A stretch of 33,857 bases of DNA from assembly GCA_033809995.1 (NCBI GenBank), contig JAPXKQ010000024.1:1-33857 (forward strand). The letters run 5' to 3'. The DNA comes from Paratissierella sp033809995. Its GTDB lineage: Bacteria; Bacillota; Clostridia; Tissierellales; Tissierellaceae. Below the pieces are notes generated by a model. That model was given only the letters and a program-made list of their open reading frames with translations. It did not search any database and was not told the DNA's origin. Shown here one piece after another: positions 6,509 through 15,608 of the stretch. The translations under genes and the position numbers were made by a program. The number at the start of each line of letters is the position of its first letter. Position 1 is the first letter of the stretch.

Positions 6509-9500
6509 TTAATCTCTTGCCATTCTCTTATATACTTCATATCTTGCCTTAGAATTAGCTTCTGCTTCTTTGAATAGCTCTTCAGCTTCTTCTGGGAATG
6601 ATAATCTTAAGGAAGTATATCTAACTTCTGAATTTATGAAATCCATAAATGGAATTGTTGGTTCTTTTGAATCTAATGTAAATGGATTCTTTCCTTCTTC
6701 AGTTAATCTTGGGTCAAATCTATATAAATGCCAGTATCCTGAATCAACTGCTCTCTTTTCTTGCTTGATTGTAGTACCCATACCAGTTCTAATTCCGTGG
6801 TTGATACATGGAGCATAAGCAATGATTAAAGATGGTCCGTTGTAGCTTTCAGCTTCTCTAAATGCTTTTAGAGTATGGTTCATATTTGCACCCATAGCTA
6901 CTTGAGCTACATATACATAACCGTATGTTGCAGCAATCATACCTAAATCTTTCTTTCTTACCTTCTTACCAGCAGCAGCGAATTTAGCCACAGCAGCAGT
7001 CGGTGTTGATTTTGATGATTGACCACCAGTATTTGAATATACTTCTGTATCAAATACTAATACATTGATATCTTCTCCTGATGCTAATACGTGGTCTAAT
7101 CCACCAAATCCAATATCATATGCCCAACCGTCTCCACCAAGAATCCATACTGATCTCTTAATTAGGTAATCTTTCAATTCAGCAATGAATTTTAATATTT
7201 CATTTCCTCTTGCATTGCCTGTATCTTGAGTTAATCTAGGGATTATCATTCCAGCAGCAGCCTTTGTAGCTTTTGGATCGTTCATTCCTTCAATCCACTC
7301 ACCAAAGTATTGATTTAAATCTGTATCTAATCCTAATTCAATGAATTCTTTCATAGCGAATTCAATTTTTTCTCTAATTTGTCTATTAGCTACTGCCATA
7401 CCATATCCAAATTCTGCATTGTCTTCAAATAGGGAGTTAGCCCATGCTGGACCTTGACCTTTTTGATTCTTGCAATATGGAGTTGATGGTGCTGATGCTC
7501 CCCAAATTGATGAACATCCTGTAGCATTAGCTATAAGCATTCTATCTCCAAACAATTGAGTCATTAACTTAGCATATGGAGTTTCTCCACAACCAGCACA
7601 TGCTCCTGAGAATTCTAATAATGGTTCTTGGAATTGGCTGTTCTTTAATGAAGTAGGCTCGAATAAATCTGATTTTGCCTTAACAGTCATTGCATATTCC
7701 CAATTCTTAGATTGTACTTCGTATTCATCTTCAAAATGTTCCATAACTAAAGCTTTTTCTTTAGCTGGACATACATCAGCACAATTTCCGCATCCTGTAC
7801 AATCAAGTGGTGATACTTGAATACGGTATGTTAAACCGTCAAATCCCTTGCCAACTGGTTTTAAAGTTTCGAATGTTTCAGGTGCATTGTTCTTTTCTTC
7901 TTCATCCACTAATATAGGTCTAATAACAGCATGAGGACATACATATGAACATTGGTTACATTGGATACAATTTTCTTTAATCCAATGTGGTACATCAACA
8001 GCTATAGCACGCTTTTCATAAGCAGCAGTGCCAAGTGGGAATGTTCCATCTTCTCTACCAACAAATGTACTAACTGGTAGGTCATCTCCCTCTTGTCTGT
8101 TCATTGGAACTACAACATCTTTAATGAATTCTGGTAGATTAGTATCTTCTGCTCCCTCATCCTTAGCATCTTTCCAAGCTTCTGGTACGTTAATTTTAAC
8201 TAATGAATCTATACCTCTGTCAACAGCTTCATAGTTCATATTAACAATCTTTTCACCTTTTCTACCATAAGCATCAACGATGGATTTCTTTAAGTGACCC
8301 ACAGCCTCATCTAATGGTAGTACTTCTGCTAATTTGAAGAATGCTGATTGCATTATCATATTAGTTCTTCCACCAAGACCTATATCACCAGCAATTCTTG
8401 TTGCATTGATTGTATAGAAGTTAATATCATTGTTTGCAATAAATTTCTTCATACTTGCAGGTAGATTTTTATCTAATTCTTCTTCATTCCAAATACAGTT
8501 AAGTAGGAATGTTCCACCCTTCTTTAATCCTTTTAATAAATCATATTGATATACATATGATTGTTTTGAACAGGATATAAAGTCTGCATCTGATATTAAA
8601 TAAGTGGATTTAATTGGTTTATGACCAAATCTTAAGTGGGAAATAGTAACTCCACCTGATTTCTTACTGTCATATGCAAAATATCCTTGTGCATACATAT
8701 CAGTATCGTCACCAATTATCTTAATAGCTTGTTTGTTTGCTCCAACTGTACCGTCTGATCCAAAGCCCCAGAATTTGCATTTAATTGTTCCAGTAGGTTC
8801 TGTTTTAATAACTTCTTTAATTTCTAGAGAAGTATTAGTAACGTCATCTACTATACCAATTGTAAATCCAGTCTTTGGTTTGTCAGCTTTTAGGTTTTCG
8901 TATACAGCTAAAATTTGTGATGGAGTAGTATCTTTTGAACCTAATCCATATCTTCCGCCTACGATAACAGGTCTTAATTCTGAATCATAGAATATATTTC
9001 TAACGTCAAGGTATAGTGGTTCCCCATCTGCACCTTTTTCTTTTGTTCTATCTAATACAGCTATTTTCTTTACAGTAGTTGGTAGTACATCAAAGAAATA
9101 TTTAGCTGAGAATGGTCTATATAAGTGAACTTTAATTAATCCAACTTTTTCACCCTTAGCCATTAAATAATCAACAGTTTCTTCTGCAGTTTCTGTAACT
9201 GAACCCATAGCAACTATAACTCTTTCAGCTTCTTCGTGTCCATAGTAGTTGAAAGGTTTATATTCTCTTCCAGTTAATTTGCTGATTTCTTTCATGTAAT
9301 CATAAGTTACATCAACTATTTTTTCATAATATGGGTTAGAAGCTTCAACAGCTTGGAAATAGATATCAGGATTTTGAGCTGTACCTCTTGTTACTGGGTT
9401 TTCTGGATTTAATGCTCTTTGTCTAAATTCATTTAAAGCATCATAATCTAGTAATTTTTCTAAGTCCTTATAATCTATTACTTCAATTTTTTGAATTTCG

Positions 9501-10033
9501 TGGCTAGTCCTAAATCCATCAAAGAAATGTAGGAATGGAACTCTTCCTTTAATAGCTGCTAAATGAGCTACTCCACCTAAGTCCATAACTTCTTGTACAG
9601 AACCTGATGCAAGTAATGCAAAACCTGTTTGTCTTGCAGCCATAACGTCTTGATGGTCACCAAAGATACTTAGTGCATGTGATGCTAAAGCTCTAGCTGA
9701 TACATGGAATACTCCTGGTAACAATTCCCCTGCTATTTTATACATATTAGGAATCATTAGTAGTAAACCTTGAGAAGCAGTATATGTAGTAGTTAAAGCA
9801 CCTGCTTGTAATGATCCATGAACAGCACCAGCTGCCCCTGCTTCTGATTGCATTTCTGTAACCAAAACTTGTTGTCCAAATATATTTTTCTTGCCGTGAG
9901 CAGCCCATTCGTCTGCTGATTCGGCCATGTTTGATGATGGCGTAATTGGATAAATAGCAGCTACATCAGTAAATGCGTAAGATACATAAGCAGCGGCTGT
10001 ATTACCATCCATAGTCTTCATAACTTTCGCCAT
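6509..10033 (-). CDS. nifJ: Pyruvate:ferredoxin (flavodoxin) oxidoreductase, single-chain
   Basis: The 1174-aa protein (family usual about 1170-1200) starts at an ATG with GGAGGTC 6 nt upstream. It oxidatively decarboxylates pyruvate with CoA to acetyl-CoA and CO2, passing electrons to ferredoxin, and is a central step of anaerobic fermentation in the cytoplasm. The N-terminal pyruvate-binding part (MDGNTAAAYVSYAFTDVAAI, YPITPSSNMAE) is followed by the CoA-binding and gamma regions. A 2x[4Fe-4S] module has CIQCNQCSYVCP near residue 690 and CTGCGNCADVCP near 745. The C-terminal thiamine diphosphate part has CAGCGETPYAKL near 808, GDGWAYDIGFGG near 968 and FDTEVYSNTGGQSSKSTPTA. All clusters look complete. 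It is monocistronic, with its own promoter and terminator. Confidence 0.97.
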   Translation of the reverse strand: MAKVMKTMDGNTAAAYVSYAFTDVAAIYPITPSSNMAESADEWAAHGKKNIFGQQVLVTEMQSEAGAAGAVHGSLQAGALTTTYTASQGLLLMIPNMYKIAGELLPGVFHVSARALASHALSIFGDHQDVMAARQTGFALLASGSVQEVMDLGGVAHLAAIKGRVPFLHFFDGFRTSHEIQKIEVIDYKDLEKLLDYDALNEFRQRALNPENPVTRGTAQNPDIYFQAVEASNPYYEKIVDVTYDYMKEISKLTGREYKPFNYYGHEEAERVIVAMGSVTETAEETVDYLMAKGEKVGLIKVHLYRPFSAKYFFDVLPTTVKKIAVLDRTKEKGADGEPLYLDVRNIFYDSELRPVIVGGRYGLGSKDTTPSQILAVYENLKADKPKTGFTIGIVDDVTNTSLEIKEVIKTEPTGTIKCKFWGFGSDGTVGANKQAIKIIGDDTDMYAQGYFAYDSKKSGGVTISHLRFGHKPIKSTYLISDADFISCSKQSYVYQYDLLKGLKKGGTFLLNCIWNEEELDKNLPASMKKFIANNDINFYTINATRIAGDIGLGGRTNMIMQSAFFKLAEVLPLDEAVGHLKKSIVDAYGRKGEKIVNMNYEAVDRGIDSLVKINVPEAWKDAKDEGAEDTNLPEFIKDVVVPMNRQEGDDLPVSTFVGREDGTFPLGTAAYEKRAIAVDVPHWIKENCIQCNQCSYVCPHAVIRPILVDEEEKNNAPETFETLKPVGKGFDGLTYRIQVSPLDCTGCGNCADVCPAKEKALVMEHFEDEYEVQSKNWEYAMTVKAKSDLFEPTSLKNSQFQEPLLEFSGACAGCGETPYAKLMTQLFGDRMLIANATGCSSIWGASAPSTPYCKNQKGQGPAWANSLFEDNAEFGYGMAVANRQIREKIEFAMKEFIELGLDTDLNQYFGEWIEGMNDPKATKAAAGMIIPRLTQDTGNARGNEILKFIAELKDYLIKRSVWILGGDGWAYDIGFGGLDHVLASGEDINVLVFDTEVYSNTGGQSSKSTPTAAVAKFAAAGKKVRKKDLGMIAATYGYVYVAQVAMGANMNHTLKAFREAESYNGPSLIIAYAPCINHGIRTGMGTTIKQEKRAVDSGYWHLYRFDPRLTEEGKNPFTLDSKEPTIPFMDFINSEVRYTSLRLSFPEEAEELFKEAEANSKARYEVYKRMARD

Positions 10034-10131
10034 GTAAAGACCTCCTTATATTTTTTATATTTTTTTATCTAGTAGGAGTTGTAATTTGCCCTTACTAATA
10101 ATTGTTAAACTTTTTACTAACATACATTATA

Positions 10132-10160
10132 AGTATATAAAACAATAAAAGCAATGTCAA
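10132..10160 (-). promoter_or_regulatory. Promoter of nifJ
   Basis: TTGACA (10160-10155) is followed after 17 bp by TATACT (10137-10132) on the minus strand. The leader to the nifJ ATG is about 90 nt and ends in GGAGGTC. Confidence 0.75.
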
Positions 10161-10179
10161 CTTTAAAAAATCATATTTG

Positions 10180-10400
10180 TTACAATTTACAGTTCACAAT
10201 CAAATTGAATTAAAAATTAAGAATTAAGAATTAAAAATTTAGTGAATAGTGAATACTAAAACAAATTGACAATTGACGATTGACAATGAACAATTTAAAA
10301 GATTAGATCCCTCCACGTTGGTCGGGATGACAAAAGCCAACGCCTCATTTAAAGGCACATCGGATTATATTTCCTGCACAGCATATTAGGTTTGAGACAA
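10180..10400. repeat. Intergenic non-coding repeat block, copy 1
   Basis: This gene-free stretch contains the phrases ACAGTTCACAAT, AATTAAAAATTAAGAATT (repeated), TAGTGAATAGTGAATAC and AATTGACAATTGACGATTG, then a more GC-rich part with CCCTCCACGTTGGTCGGGAT. Several phrases recur, direct or inverted, in the second block at 13490-13800. Such strings are known as widely scattered non-coding repeats in Clostridia. No open frame or RNA gene was recognised. Confidence 0.55.
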
Positions 10401-10408
10401 TCTATTAA

Positions 10409-10437
10409 CAAAAAACTCCCAAATTAACTAGGGAGTT
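10409..10437 (-). terminator. Intrinsic terminator overlapping the end of hprK
   Basis: AACTCCC (10414-10420) and GGGAGTT (10431-10437) form a 7-bp stem with a 10-nt loop, followed on the minus strand by TTTTTTGTT. The hprK stop codon lies in the loop, so the 5' arm of the hairpin is coding. Confidence 0.8.
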
Positions 10438-11381
10438 ATTGTATGTGAATTTTTTCTGTTTTCTATCTCTTTAATAATTCTATCATTCAATACCTGTGCT
10501 GCATTGTAACCTAGTCGTTTTTGTCTATTATTTCTTGCCGCCAGTTCTACAATCATCGCCACGTTTCTACCTGGTTTAACAGGTACTGTAACCTTTGGTA
10601 CTTTTATACCAAGAATCTCCATTGTTTCTTCGTCAAGTCCAAGTCTATCATAAGTCTTTTTATCGTCCCAAAACTCCAATTCAACTACTAAGTCAATAGA
10701 CTCGTATTCCTTAACAGAACCGACTCCATAAAGTCTCTCAACATCAATGATACCTATACCTCTAATCTCCATAAAATAGCGTATCAATTCTGGGCATTGA
10801 CCGAAAAGTTTGTCCTCATCTTGCCTAATTTCCACTGAATCATCTGCTACAAGTCTATGTCCCCTTATAATCAAGTCCAATGCTGTCTCAGATTTTCCTA
10901 TGCCTGATTTACCAATTAGTAGGACTCCAACGCCATAAACCTCTATCAATACTCCATGCATTGTAGTGGTTGGCGCAAGTTTTATACTTAAAAAACTAAC
11001 CAATTCATTTATTACTATGGATGTATTTTTAGCTGCCCTTAAAATAGTTCTATTATGCTTCTTTGCTAGTTCAAAAAATTCTGGGAATATAGGTAAATCT
11101 CTAGCAATAATTAAAGCAGGTATTGGATAAGCTAAAAACTTATCTATGCTATCATATCTTAAAGTATATGGCAGTTCATCATAGTATAACCATTCAGCAT
11201 TTCCCATAATCTGAATTCTTTCTGGCACAAATTTTTCAAAGTATCCCACAATAGGCAAGCCTGGCCTATTGACTTCAGTTGTATATATTTTTATATCTGA
11301 TGCATCTGTCGCCCTATAAATTACCTCAAGCTTTAGTGCTTCAATTATCTTGTCTAATGTTACATAATTCAAGTAATCCAC
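10428..11381 (-). CDS. hprK: HPr kinase/phosphorylase
   Basis: The 317-aa protein has the family's usual length. It phosphorylates and dephosphorylates Ser46 of HPr, linking glycolytic state to carbon catabolite control in the cytoplasm. The N-terminal MurF-like domain is followed by the P-loop GKSGIGKSETALDLIIRGH near residue 155, DDSVEI, and the HPrK signature MEIRGIGIIDVERLYGV. The C-terminal VPVKPGRN and AARNNRQKRLGYNAA are also typical. The upstream TAG is directly followed by GTG (11381). A TTG three codons on has TAGGTGG 5 nt upstream and may be the true start, giving MNYVTLDK. It is the last gene of uvrC-pspC-hprK, an arrangement usual in Clostridia. Confidence 0.96.
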   Translation of the reverse strand: MDYLNYVTLDKIIEALKLEVIYRATDASDIKIYTTEVNRPGLPIVGYFEKFVPERIQIMGNAEWLYYDELPYTLRYDSIDKFLAYPIPALIIARDLPIFPEFFELAKKHNRTILRAAKNTSIVINELVSFLSIKLAPTTTMHGVLIEVYGVGVLLIGKSGIGKSETALDLIIRGHRLVADDSVEIRQDEDKLFGQCPELIRYFMEIRGIGIIDVERLYGVGSVKEYESIDLVVELEFWDDKKTYDRLGLDEETMEILGIKVPKVTVPVKPGRNVAMIVELAARNNRQKRLGYNAAQVLNDRIIKEIENRKNSHTITP

Positions 11382-11573
11382 CTACATTCTTTCTGGTATT
11401 ATTGCTGCTGCTATAAAATAACCTATTACACCACCTATTATTGCAGTAGGAAATAACATAAATATCCATATTAGTCTAATAATAGTTGGGTCAATATTAA
11501 AATACTCTCCTAATCCGCCACATACTCCTGCAATCTTTCTGTCAGTAGTTGACCTATACAGTTTCTTTTCCAT
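11382..11573 (-). CDS. PspC domain protein
   Basis: The 63-aa protein begins at the ATG at 11573, with AGGAGG 7 nt upstream; a TTG one codon earlier is less well placed. KKLYRSTTDRKIAGVCGGLGEYFNID is the PspC motif, followed by one long hydrophobic segment (LIWIFMLFPTAIIGGVIGYF) ending in AAAIIPERM. These small membrane proteins belong to envelope-stress systems, but in Firmicutes their individual role is mostly unknown. The start overlaps the uvrC stop by one base (TGATG), and the stop abuts the hprK start, so the three genes should be translated together. Confidence 0.9.
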   Translation of the reverse strand: MEKKLYRSTTDRKIAGVCGGLGEYFNIDPTIIRLIWIFMLFPTAIIGGVIGYFIAAAIIPERM

Positions 11574-13441
11574 CAATTCCCCTCCTTTCTTCGAAAATGA
11601 TTATATAAATCCTGAGCAACCCTTATATTCATACCTTCTATTTCCGCCAATTCCTCAACAGATGCGTTCTTAATCTTTTCAATACTACCAAAATGCTTCA
11701 TCAAAGATATCTTTCTTTTTTCACCTATACCTTTAATATCATCTAATTCTGATTTAAATAATGCCTTAGTCCTAAGACTTCTATGATAGCTAATTGCAAA
11801 CCTATGGGCTTCTTCTTGAATTTTATAGATAAGTTTAAACCCTAATGAATCCTTATCAAGCCTATATTCACAATTATTATATATTATTCCTCTAGTCTTG
11901 TGGAAATCATCTTTTACAAGTCCACAAACAGGAATATCTACACCTAGATTTTGTAATACATCCAATACTATATTAACCTGCCCTTTTCCCCCATCAATCA
12001 TAATCAAATCAGGGAAATTTGAGAACCCCTTTTTCTCAATATCAACTTCTATTAATAGTTCTTTTTCCTCAATACCTCTAATAAATCTTCTTCTTAGTAC
12101 TTCTTCCATACTACCATAATCATTTGGGGTATTTAAGTTCCTTATTTTAAATCTTCGATAATCAGATTTTTTAGCTTCGCCTTTTTCAAATACAACCATT
12201 GAGCCTACTGATTGAACGCCACTTATATTTGATATATCATAGGCTTCGATTCTATTTGGTAAATCCTCCAATTGTAATGCATACTGTATGTCTTCCAGTG
12301 CTTTGATATTTTCTCTGTGCTTCTTCAGGAACTTATCACCATATTGATTTAGCATATCCTTTGCATTGTTTCTAACCATTTCCAAAAGTTCAAGCTTCTC
12401 TCCTCTCTTTGGAGAAACAATACTTACCTTGGAACCCCTTCTACCTTCAAGCCATTTGGATATGATTTCTGAATCCTCAATTTCTTCTTCAAGTAAGATT
12501 TCTTTAGGAATATAGGCAGAGCCAATGTAAAATTGTTTTACGAAGGAACTTAAAATTTCCTTTCTTTCATCGTTGAATGTGTCTTCCATTAAAAAGTGCT
12601 CTCTACCAACAATTTTACCTCCCCTTATAAAGAAAATCTGGATACATACTTCTTCTATACCCCTTGCCATAGCTATAACGTCCTGATCCTTAAAGTTCAT
12701 GTTAACAATCTTTTGTTTTTCTTGTAATACCCTTAGTGAGTTAACTTGATCCCTATATCTTGCGGCGCTTTCAAAGTCTAGATTTTTTGCTGCTTCTTTC
12801 ATTTTATTTTCCATTATATTAATAAGACCATCATCTTTATTATTTAAGAAGAGTAAAATTTCATCTATCATTTTCATATATTCTTTTTCATCTATATTAC
12901 CCAAACATGGGGCACTACATTTTCCTATATAATAATTTAAACAAGGTTTAAATTTGCTTAAATCCTTCTCTAGATTTAATTTGCATGTCCTAATAGGATA
13001 AAGTCTCCTAATAATATCTATGGCATCATTAACAGCAGTTGCACTTGGATATGGTCCAAAATATTTAGCACCATCCTTTAATACTTGCCTAGTTTTTAGA
13101 ACTCTAGGATATCTCTCATTTAACGTTACCTTAATATATGGATATTGTTTGTCATCTCTTAAGAGAATATTATATTTAGGTTTATTTTTCTTAATTAGAT
13201 TTTGTTCTAAAACAAGAGCCTCTACTTCATTATCTACAATTATATACTCAAATTCATGAATATGAGAAATCATAGCATTAACTTTAGGAGGATTGTTTTT
13301 TTGAGACTGAAAATATTGCCTTACCCTCTTTTTTAAGGATATAGCTTTACCAACATATATTATCTCATCATTTTTGTCTTTCATTATATAAACACCTGGT
13401 TTATCAGGTAATTTCTTTAGTTCTTCTTCTATGTTAAACAC
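11573..13441 (-). CDS. uvrC: Excinuclease ABC subunit C
   Basis: About 622 aa are encoded. UvrC makes both incisions around DNA lesions delivered by UvrAB in nucleotide excision repair. The GIY-YIG domain has PGVYIMKDKNDEIIYVGKA at the N-terminus. A UVR (UvrB-binding) motif is near 205-240 (AAKNLDFESAARYRDQVNSL). The RNase H-like endonuclease region contains RIEAYDISNISG and MIDGGKGQVN. The C-terminal helix-hairpin-helix pair has DIKGIGEKRKISLMKHFGS. I place the start at a GTG (13441), which gives MFNIEEELKKLPDKPG, the usual family N-terminus, and lies 8 nt after AAGGA. An in-frame ATG at 13450 directly touches that AAGG and would be badly spaced. Confidence 0.95.
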   Translation of the reverse strand: MFNIEEELKKLPDKPGVYIMKDKNDEIIYVGKAISLKKRVRQYFQSQKNNPPKVNAMISHIHEFEYIIVDNEVEALVLEQNLIKKNKPKYNILLRDDKQYPYIKVTLNERYPRVLKTRQVLKDGAKYFGPYPSATAVNDAIDIIRRLYPIRTCKLNLEKDLSKFKPCLNYYIGKCSAPCLGNIDEKEYMKMIDEILLFLNNKDDGLINIMENKMKEAAKNLDFESAARYRDQVNSLRVLQEKQKIVNMNFKDQDVIAMARGIEEVCIQIFFIRGGKIVGREHFLMEDTFNDERKEILSSFVKQFYIGSAYIPKEILLEEEIEDSEIISKWLEGRRGSKVSIVSPKRGEKLELLEMVRNNAKDMLNQYGDKFLKKHRENIKALEDIQYALQLEDLPNRIEAYDISNISGVQSVGSMVVFEKGEAKKSDYRRFKIRNLNTPNDYGSMEEVLRRRFIRGIEEKELLIEVDIEKKGFSNFPDLIMIDGGKGQVNIVLDVLQNLGVDIPVCGLVKDDFHKTRGIIYNNCEYRLDKDSLGFKLIYKIQEEAHRFAISYHRSLRTKALFKSELDDIKGIGEKRKISLMKHFGSIEKIKNASVEELAEIEGMNIRVAQDLYNHFRRKEGN

Positions 13442-13489
13442 GAAAATCATCCTTATTCTTTGATAATATTATTATATCATATTTCAATT

Positions 13490-13800
13490 CATAGTTAATA
13501 GTTTACAATATTACAAATTCACAGTTCACAATGCACAGTTCACAATTAAAAAAAGATAATTAAAAATTAAAGAATTAAAAATTAAAAGAGGAGATTCCTC
13601 GATCATAGCGGAGAGATCTCCTCTTTTAAGCAGTATAATATCTGCTTAACGTCATCCTGAGTATTTCCCTTAAGTTCTACTATCGAAGGATCTCTGTTTT
13701 TATAGTTCCATGGGATTCTTCGCAAGTTCAGATGACGGCTTCGCCTTTGCCAGCATTGATTATCCTGTTTTTTCAATATTCACTATTCACTCTTAGTTAT
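13490..13800. repeat. Intergenic non-coding repeat block, copy 2
   Basis: Between the terminator of the aminopeptidase gene and uvrC, this stretch carries ACAGTTCACAAT, ATTAAAAATTAAAGAATT, a long hairpin (13584-13627), AAGCAG/CTGCTT (13628-13647), GTCATCCTGAG with GAAGGATCTC further on, and ATTCACTATTCACT, which is the reverse complement of a phrase in the block at 10180-10400. No gene was found. GTCATCCTGAG...GAAGGATCT strings are recognised as scattered repeats in many Firmicutes. Confidence 0.55.
13584..13627. repeat. 12-bp stem hairpin inside repeat block
   Basis: AAAAGAGGAGAT (13584-13595) pairs perfectly with ATCTCCTCTTTT (13616-13627). It looks like a terminator read either way, but no gene ends close by, so it belongs to the repeat block rather than to a neighbour. 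Confidence 0.55.
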
Positions 13801-13803
13801 TCA

Positions 13804-13830
13804 CTAAAAAAGAAGGCGTTACGCCTTCTT
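13804..13830 (-). terminator. Intrinsic terminator of the aminopeptidase P gene
   Basis: AAGAAGGCG (13810-13818) pairs with CGCCTTCTT (13822-13830) around a 3-nt loop. TTTTTTAGTG follows on the minus strand. The gene's stop codon (13832-13830) overlaps the first base of the stem. Confidence 0.88.
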
Positions 13831-15608
13831 TATATATCTCTCGTTTCTTTTTTAAGCCATGCTTTTTCTTCCTCGTTTAAATAAGGTGATAGCTTATCAT
13901 ATACTTCCTTATGATAACTGTTCAACCAATTCTTCTCTTTTTCTGATAGCATCTCTACATTGATGCAATCCAAATCGATTGGGAAGTATGATAAAACTTC
14001 AAATTTCATAAACTGACCTGAGTCATTTTTAATATCCTTATCTACAACTACTACATTTTCAATTCGTATACCGTGACTACCGGCTTTATAAACTCCTGGC
14101 TCAATAGTTACTACCATACCCTTTTCCATAGCAACATTATTAGGTGCTGTAGCTATTCTATGAGGCCCTTCATGGACATTTAACATATATCCTACACCGT
14201 GTCCAGTGCCACATTTATAATCAATGCCTTCCTGCCACAATGGGTATCTTGATAATATATCTAATACATGACCTGATGTGCCTTCTAAGAACTTAGCACT
14301 AATTAAATTTATATGTCCTTTTAACGTAAGAGTAAAATCTCTTTTCTCTTCTTCTGTTATAGGTCCTAGTGCAACAGTCCTAGTTATATCAGTAGTTCCA
14401 TCAAAATATTGTCCCCCTGAATCTACCAAATACAATCCTTCAGGTTTCAATACCGCATAAGATTCTTCACTTGCTGAATAATGCATCATTGCAGCATTTT
14501 CTTTATAAGCAGAAATTGTTCCAAAACTAGGCTCTACAAAACCTTCATTCTCTTTTCTACATTCTAATAGCTTTTCTTCAGCAGAAATCTCATTTATTTC
14601 GATTTTACCTATATTGTTATCTAACCAATGGTAAAACTTAACTAAGGCCACTCCATCTTTTATATATGCATTTCTTTGGTTTTCTATTTCTATTGGGTTT
14701 TTAATACCCTTTAATTTTGTAGTGATATTCATTTCATCTATTACTTTACATTCTGAAGATATACCACTGAATAACCATCTATTAATTCTATTTTTATCAA
14801 GTAACACTTTAGTATTAGGTTTAAACTCTTTAACAAAATTCAAAACTTCATCATAGTCATAGACTTCCACACCATTTTGTGCTAAAAATTCTTCAACTTC
14901 CCTATCTATTTTATTTTCATCAACAAATAAATAAGCCTTATCTTTAGTTACCAATGCATATGAAATCACAACTGGATTACTAGAAACATCTCTACCTCTT
15001 ATATTATAAAGCCACGCAATATCGTCAAGGCTTCCTAAAAGGTAATAATCAGCATCTTTTTTAGTCAATTCTTTTCTTACTTCTTCTATTTTTACTTTGG
15101 TAGACTTTCCTGAATATTTTTCTTCAAGTATAAATGCTTTACTACTTGGTAGGGCAGGTCTATCTTCCCAAATCTCACCAACTAAATCGTAATTGTCAAC
15201 AAATTTTATATTCTTTTCTTTGAATAAGTCTACTAATTTTTCATAAGAAAATTCATCAAATACCTTCCCGTTAAAGCCAATTGAATCTCCATCTTTTAAA
15301 CATTCTTGTAAATATTCTGTATAGGTTGGAAAACCAGGTATGTTCATTTTATATAGCTTAAATTCACTACCTGCAAGTTCTTTCTCCGCTTGGATAAAAT
15401 ATCTTCCATCAGTCCAAAGAATAGCTTCTTTTTCAGTTATTACTGCTATTCCTGCTGAACCAGTAAAACCTGTTAACCAAGCCCTGTCTTTATAATGTTC
15501 CGCCACATATTCTGATTGATGAGGGTCAGATGTTGGAACTATATACGCAGTAATACCCTTCTCAACCATTAATTCCCTTAGTTTTTTCACCTTATCATTA
15601 ACTTTCAA
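13830..15608 (-). CDS. pepP: Aminopeptidase P family metallopeptidase (M24, Xaa-Pro type)
   Basis: The 592-aa protein has the length of the three-domain aminopeptidase P group. It removes an N-terminal residue preceding proline, usually with two Mn ions, in the cytoplasm. Two creatinase-N domains (residues 1-310; IVPTSDPHQSEYV, TGFTGSAGIAVI, LWTDGRYFIQAEKEL) precede the pita-bread catalytic domain. The metal ligands are visible: the two Asp of LVDSGGQYFDGTTDITRT (near 395 and 406), the His of GTGHGVGY (near 470), and the Glu of TIEPGVY and of IRIENVV. The start is a TTG lying 9 nt after GGAGG, inside the end of the upstream permease gene (11-bp overlap), so translation of the two is probably coupled. 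Confidence 0.93.
   Translation of the reverse strand: MKVNDKVKKLRELMVEKGITAYIVPTSDPHQSEYVAEHYKDRAWLTGFTGSAGIAVITEKEAILWTDGRYFIQAEKELAGSEFKLYKMNIPGFPTYTEYLQECLKDGDSIGFNGKVFDEFSYEKLVDLFKEKNIKFVDNYDLVGEIWEDRPALPSSKAFILEEKYSGKSTKVKIEEVRKELTKKDADYYLLGSLDDIAWLYNIRGRDVSSNPVVISYALVTKDKAYLFVDENKIDREVEEFLAQNGVEVYDYDEVLNFVKEFKPNTKVLLDKNRINRWLFSGISSECKVIDEMNITTKLKGIKNPIEIENQRNAYIKDGVALVKFYHWLDNNIGKIEINEISAEEKLLECRKENEGFVEPSFGTISAYKENAAMMHYSASEESYAVLKPEGLYLVDSGGQYFDGTTDITRTVALGPITEEEKRDFTLTLKGHINLISAKFLEGTSGHVLDILSRYPLWQEGIDYKCGTGHGVGYMLNVHEGPHRIATAPNNVAMEKGMVVTIEPGVYKAGSHGIRIENVVVVDKDIKNDSGQFMKFEVLSYFPIDLDCINVEMLSEKEKNWLNSYHKEVYDKLSPYLNEEEKAWLKKETRDI

Noticed and set aside
10190..10300. CRISPR-like short repeats
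   Set aside because: The repeated phrases are irregularly spaced, AT-rich and of varying length, with no spacer-like unique segments and no cas genes nearby.
13584..13627. Terminator for the uvrC or pepP gene
   Set aside because: It lies more than 200 bp from the pepP stop, upstream of the pepP side and downstream of no gene end; pepP has its own perfect terminator at 13804-13830.
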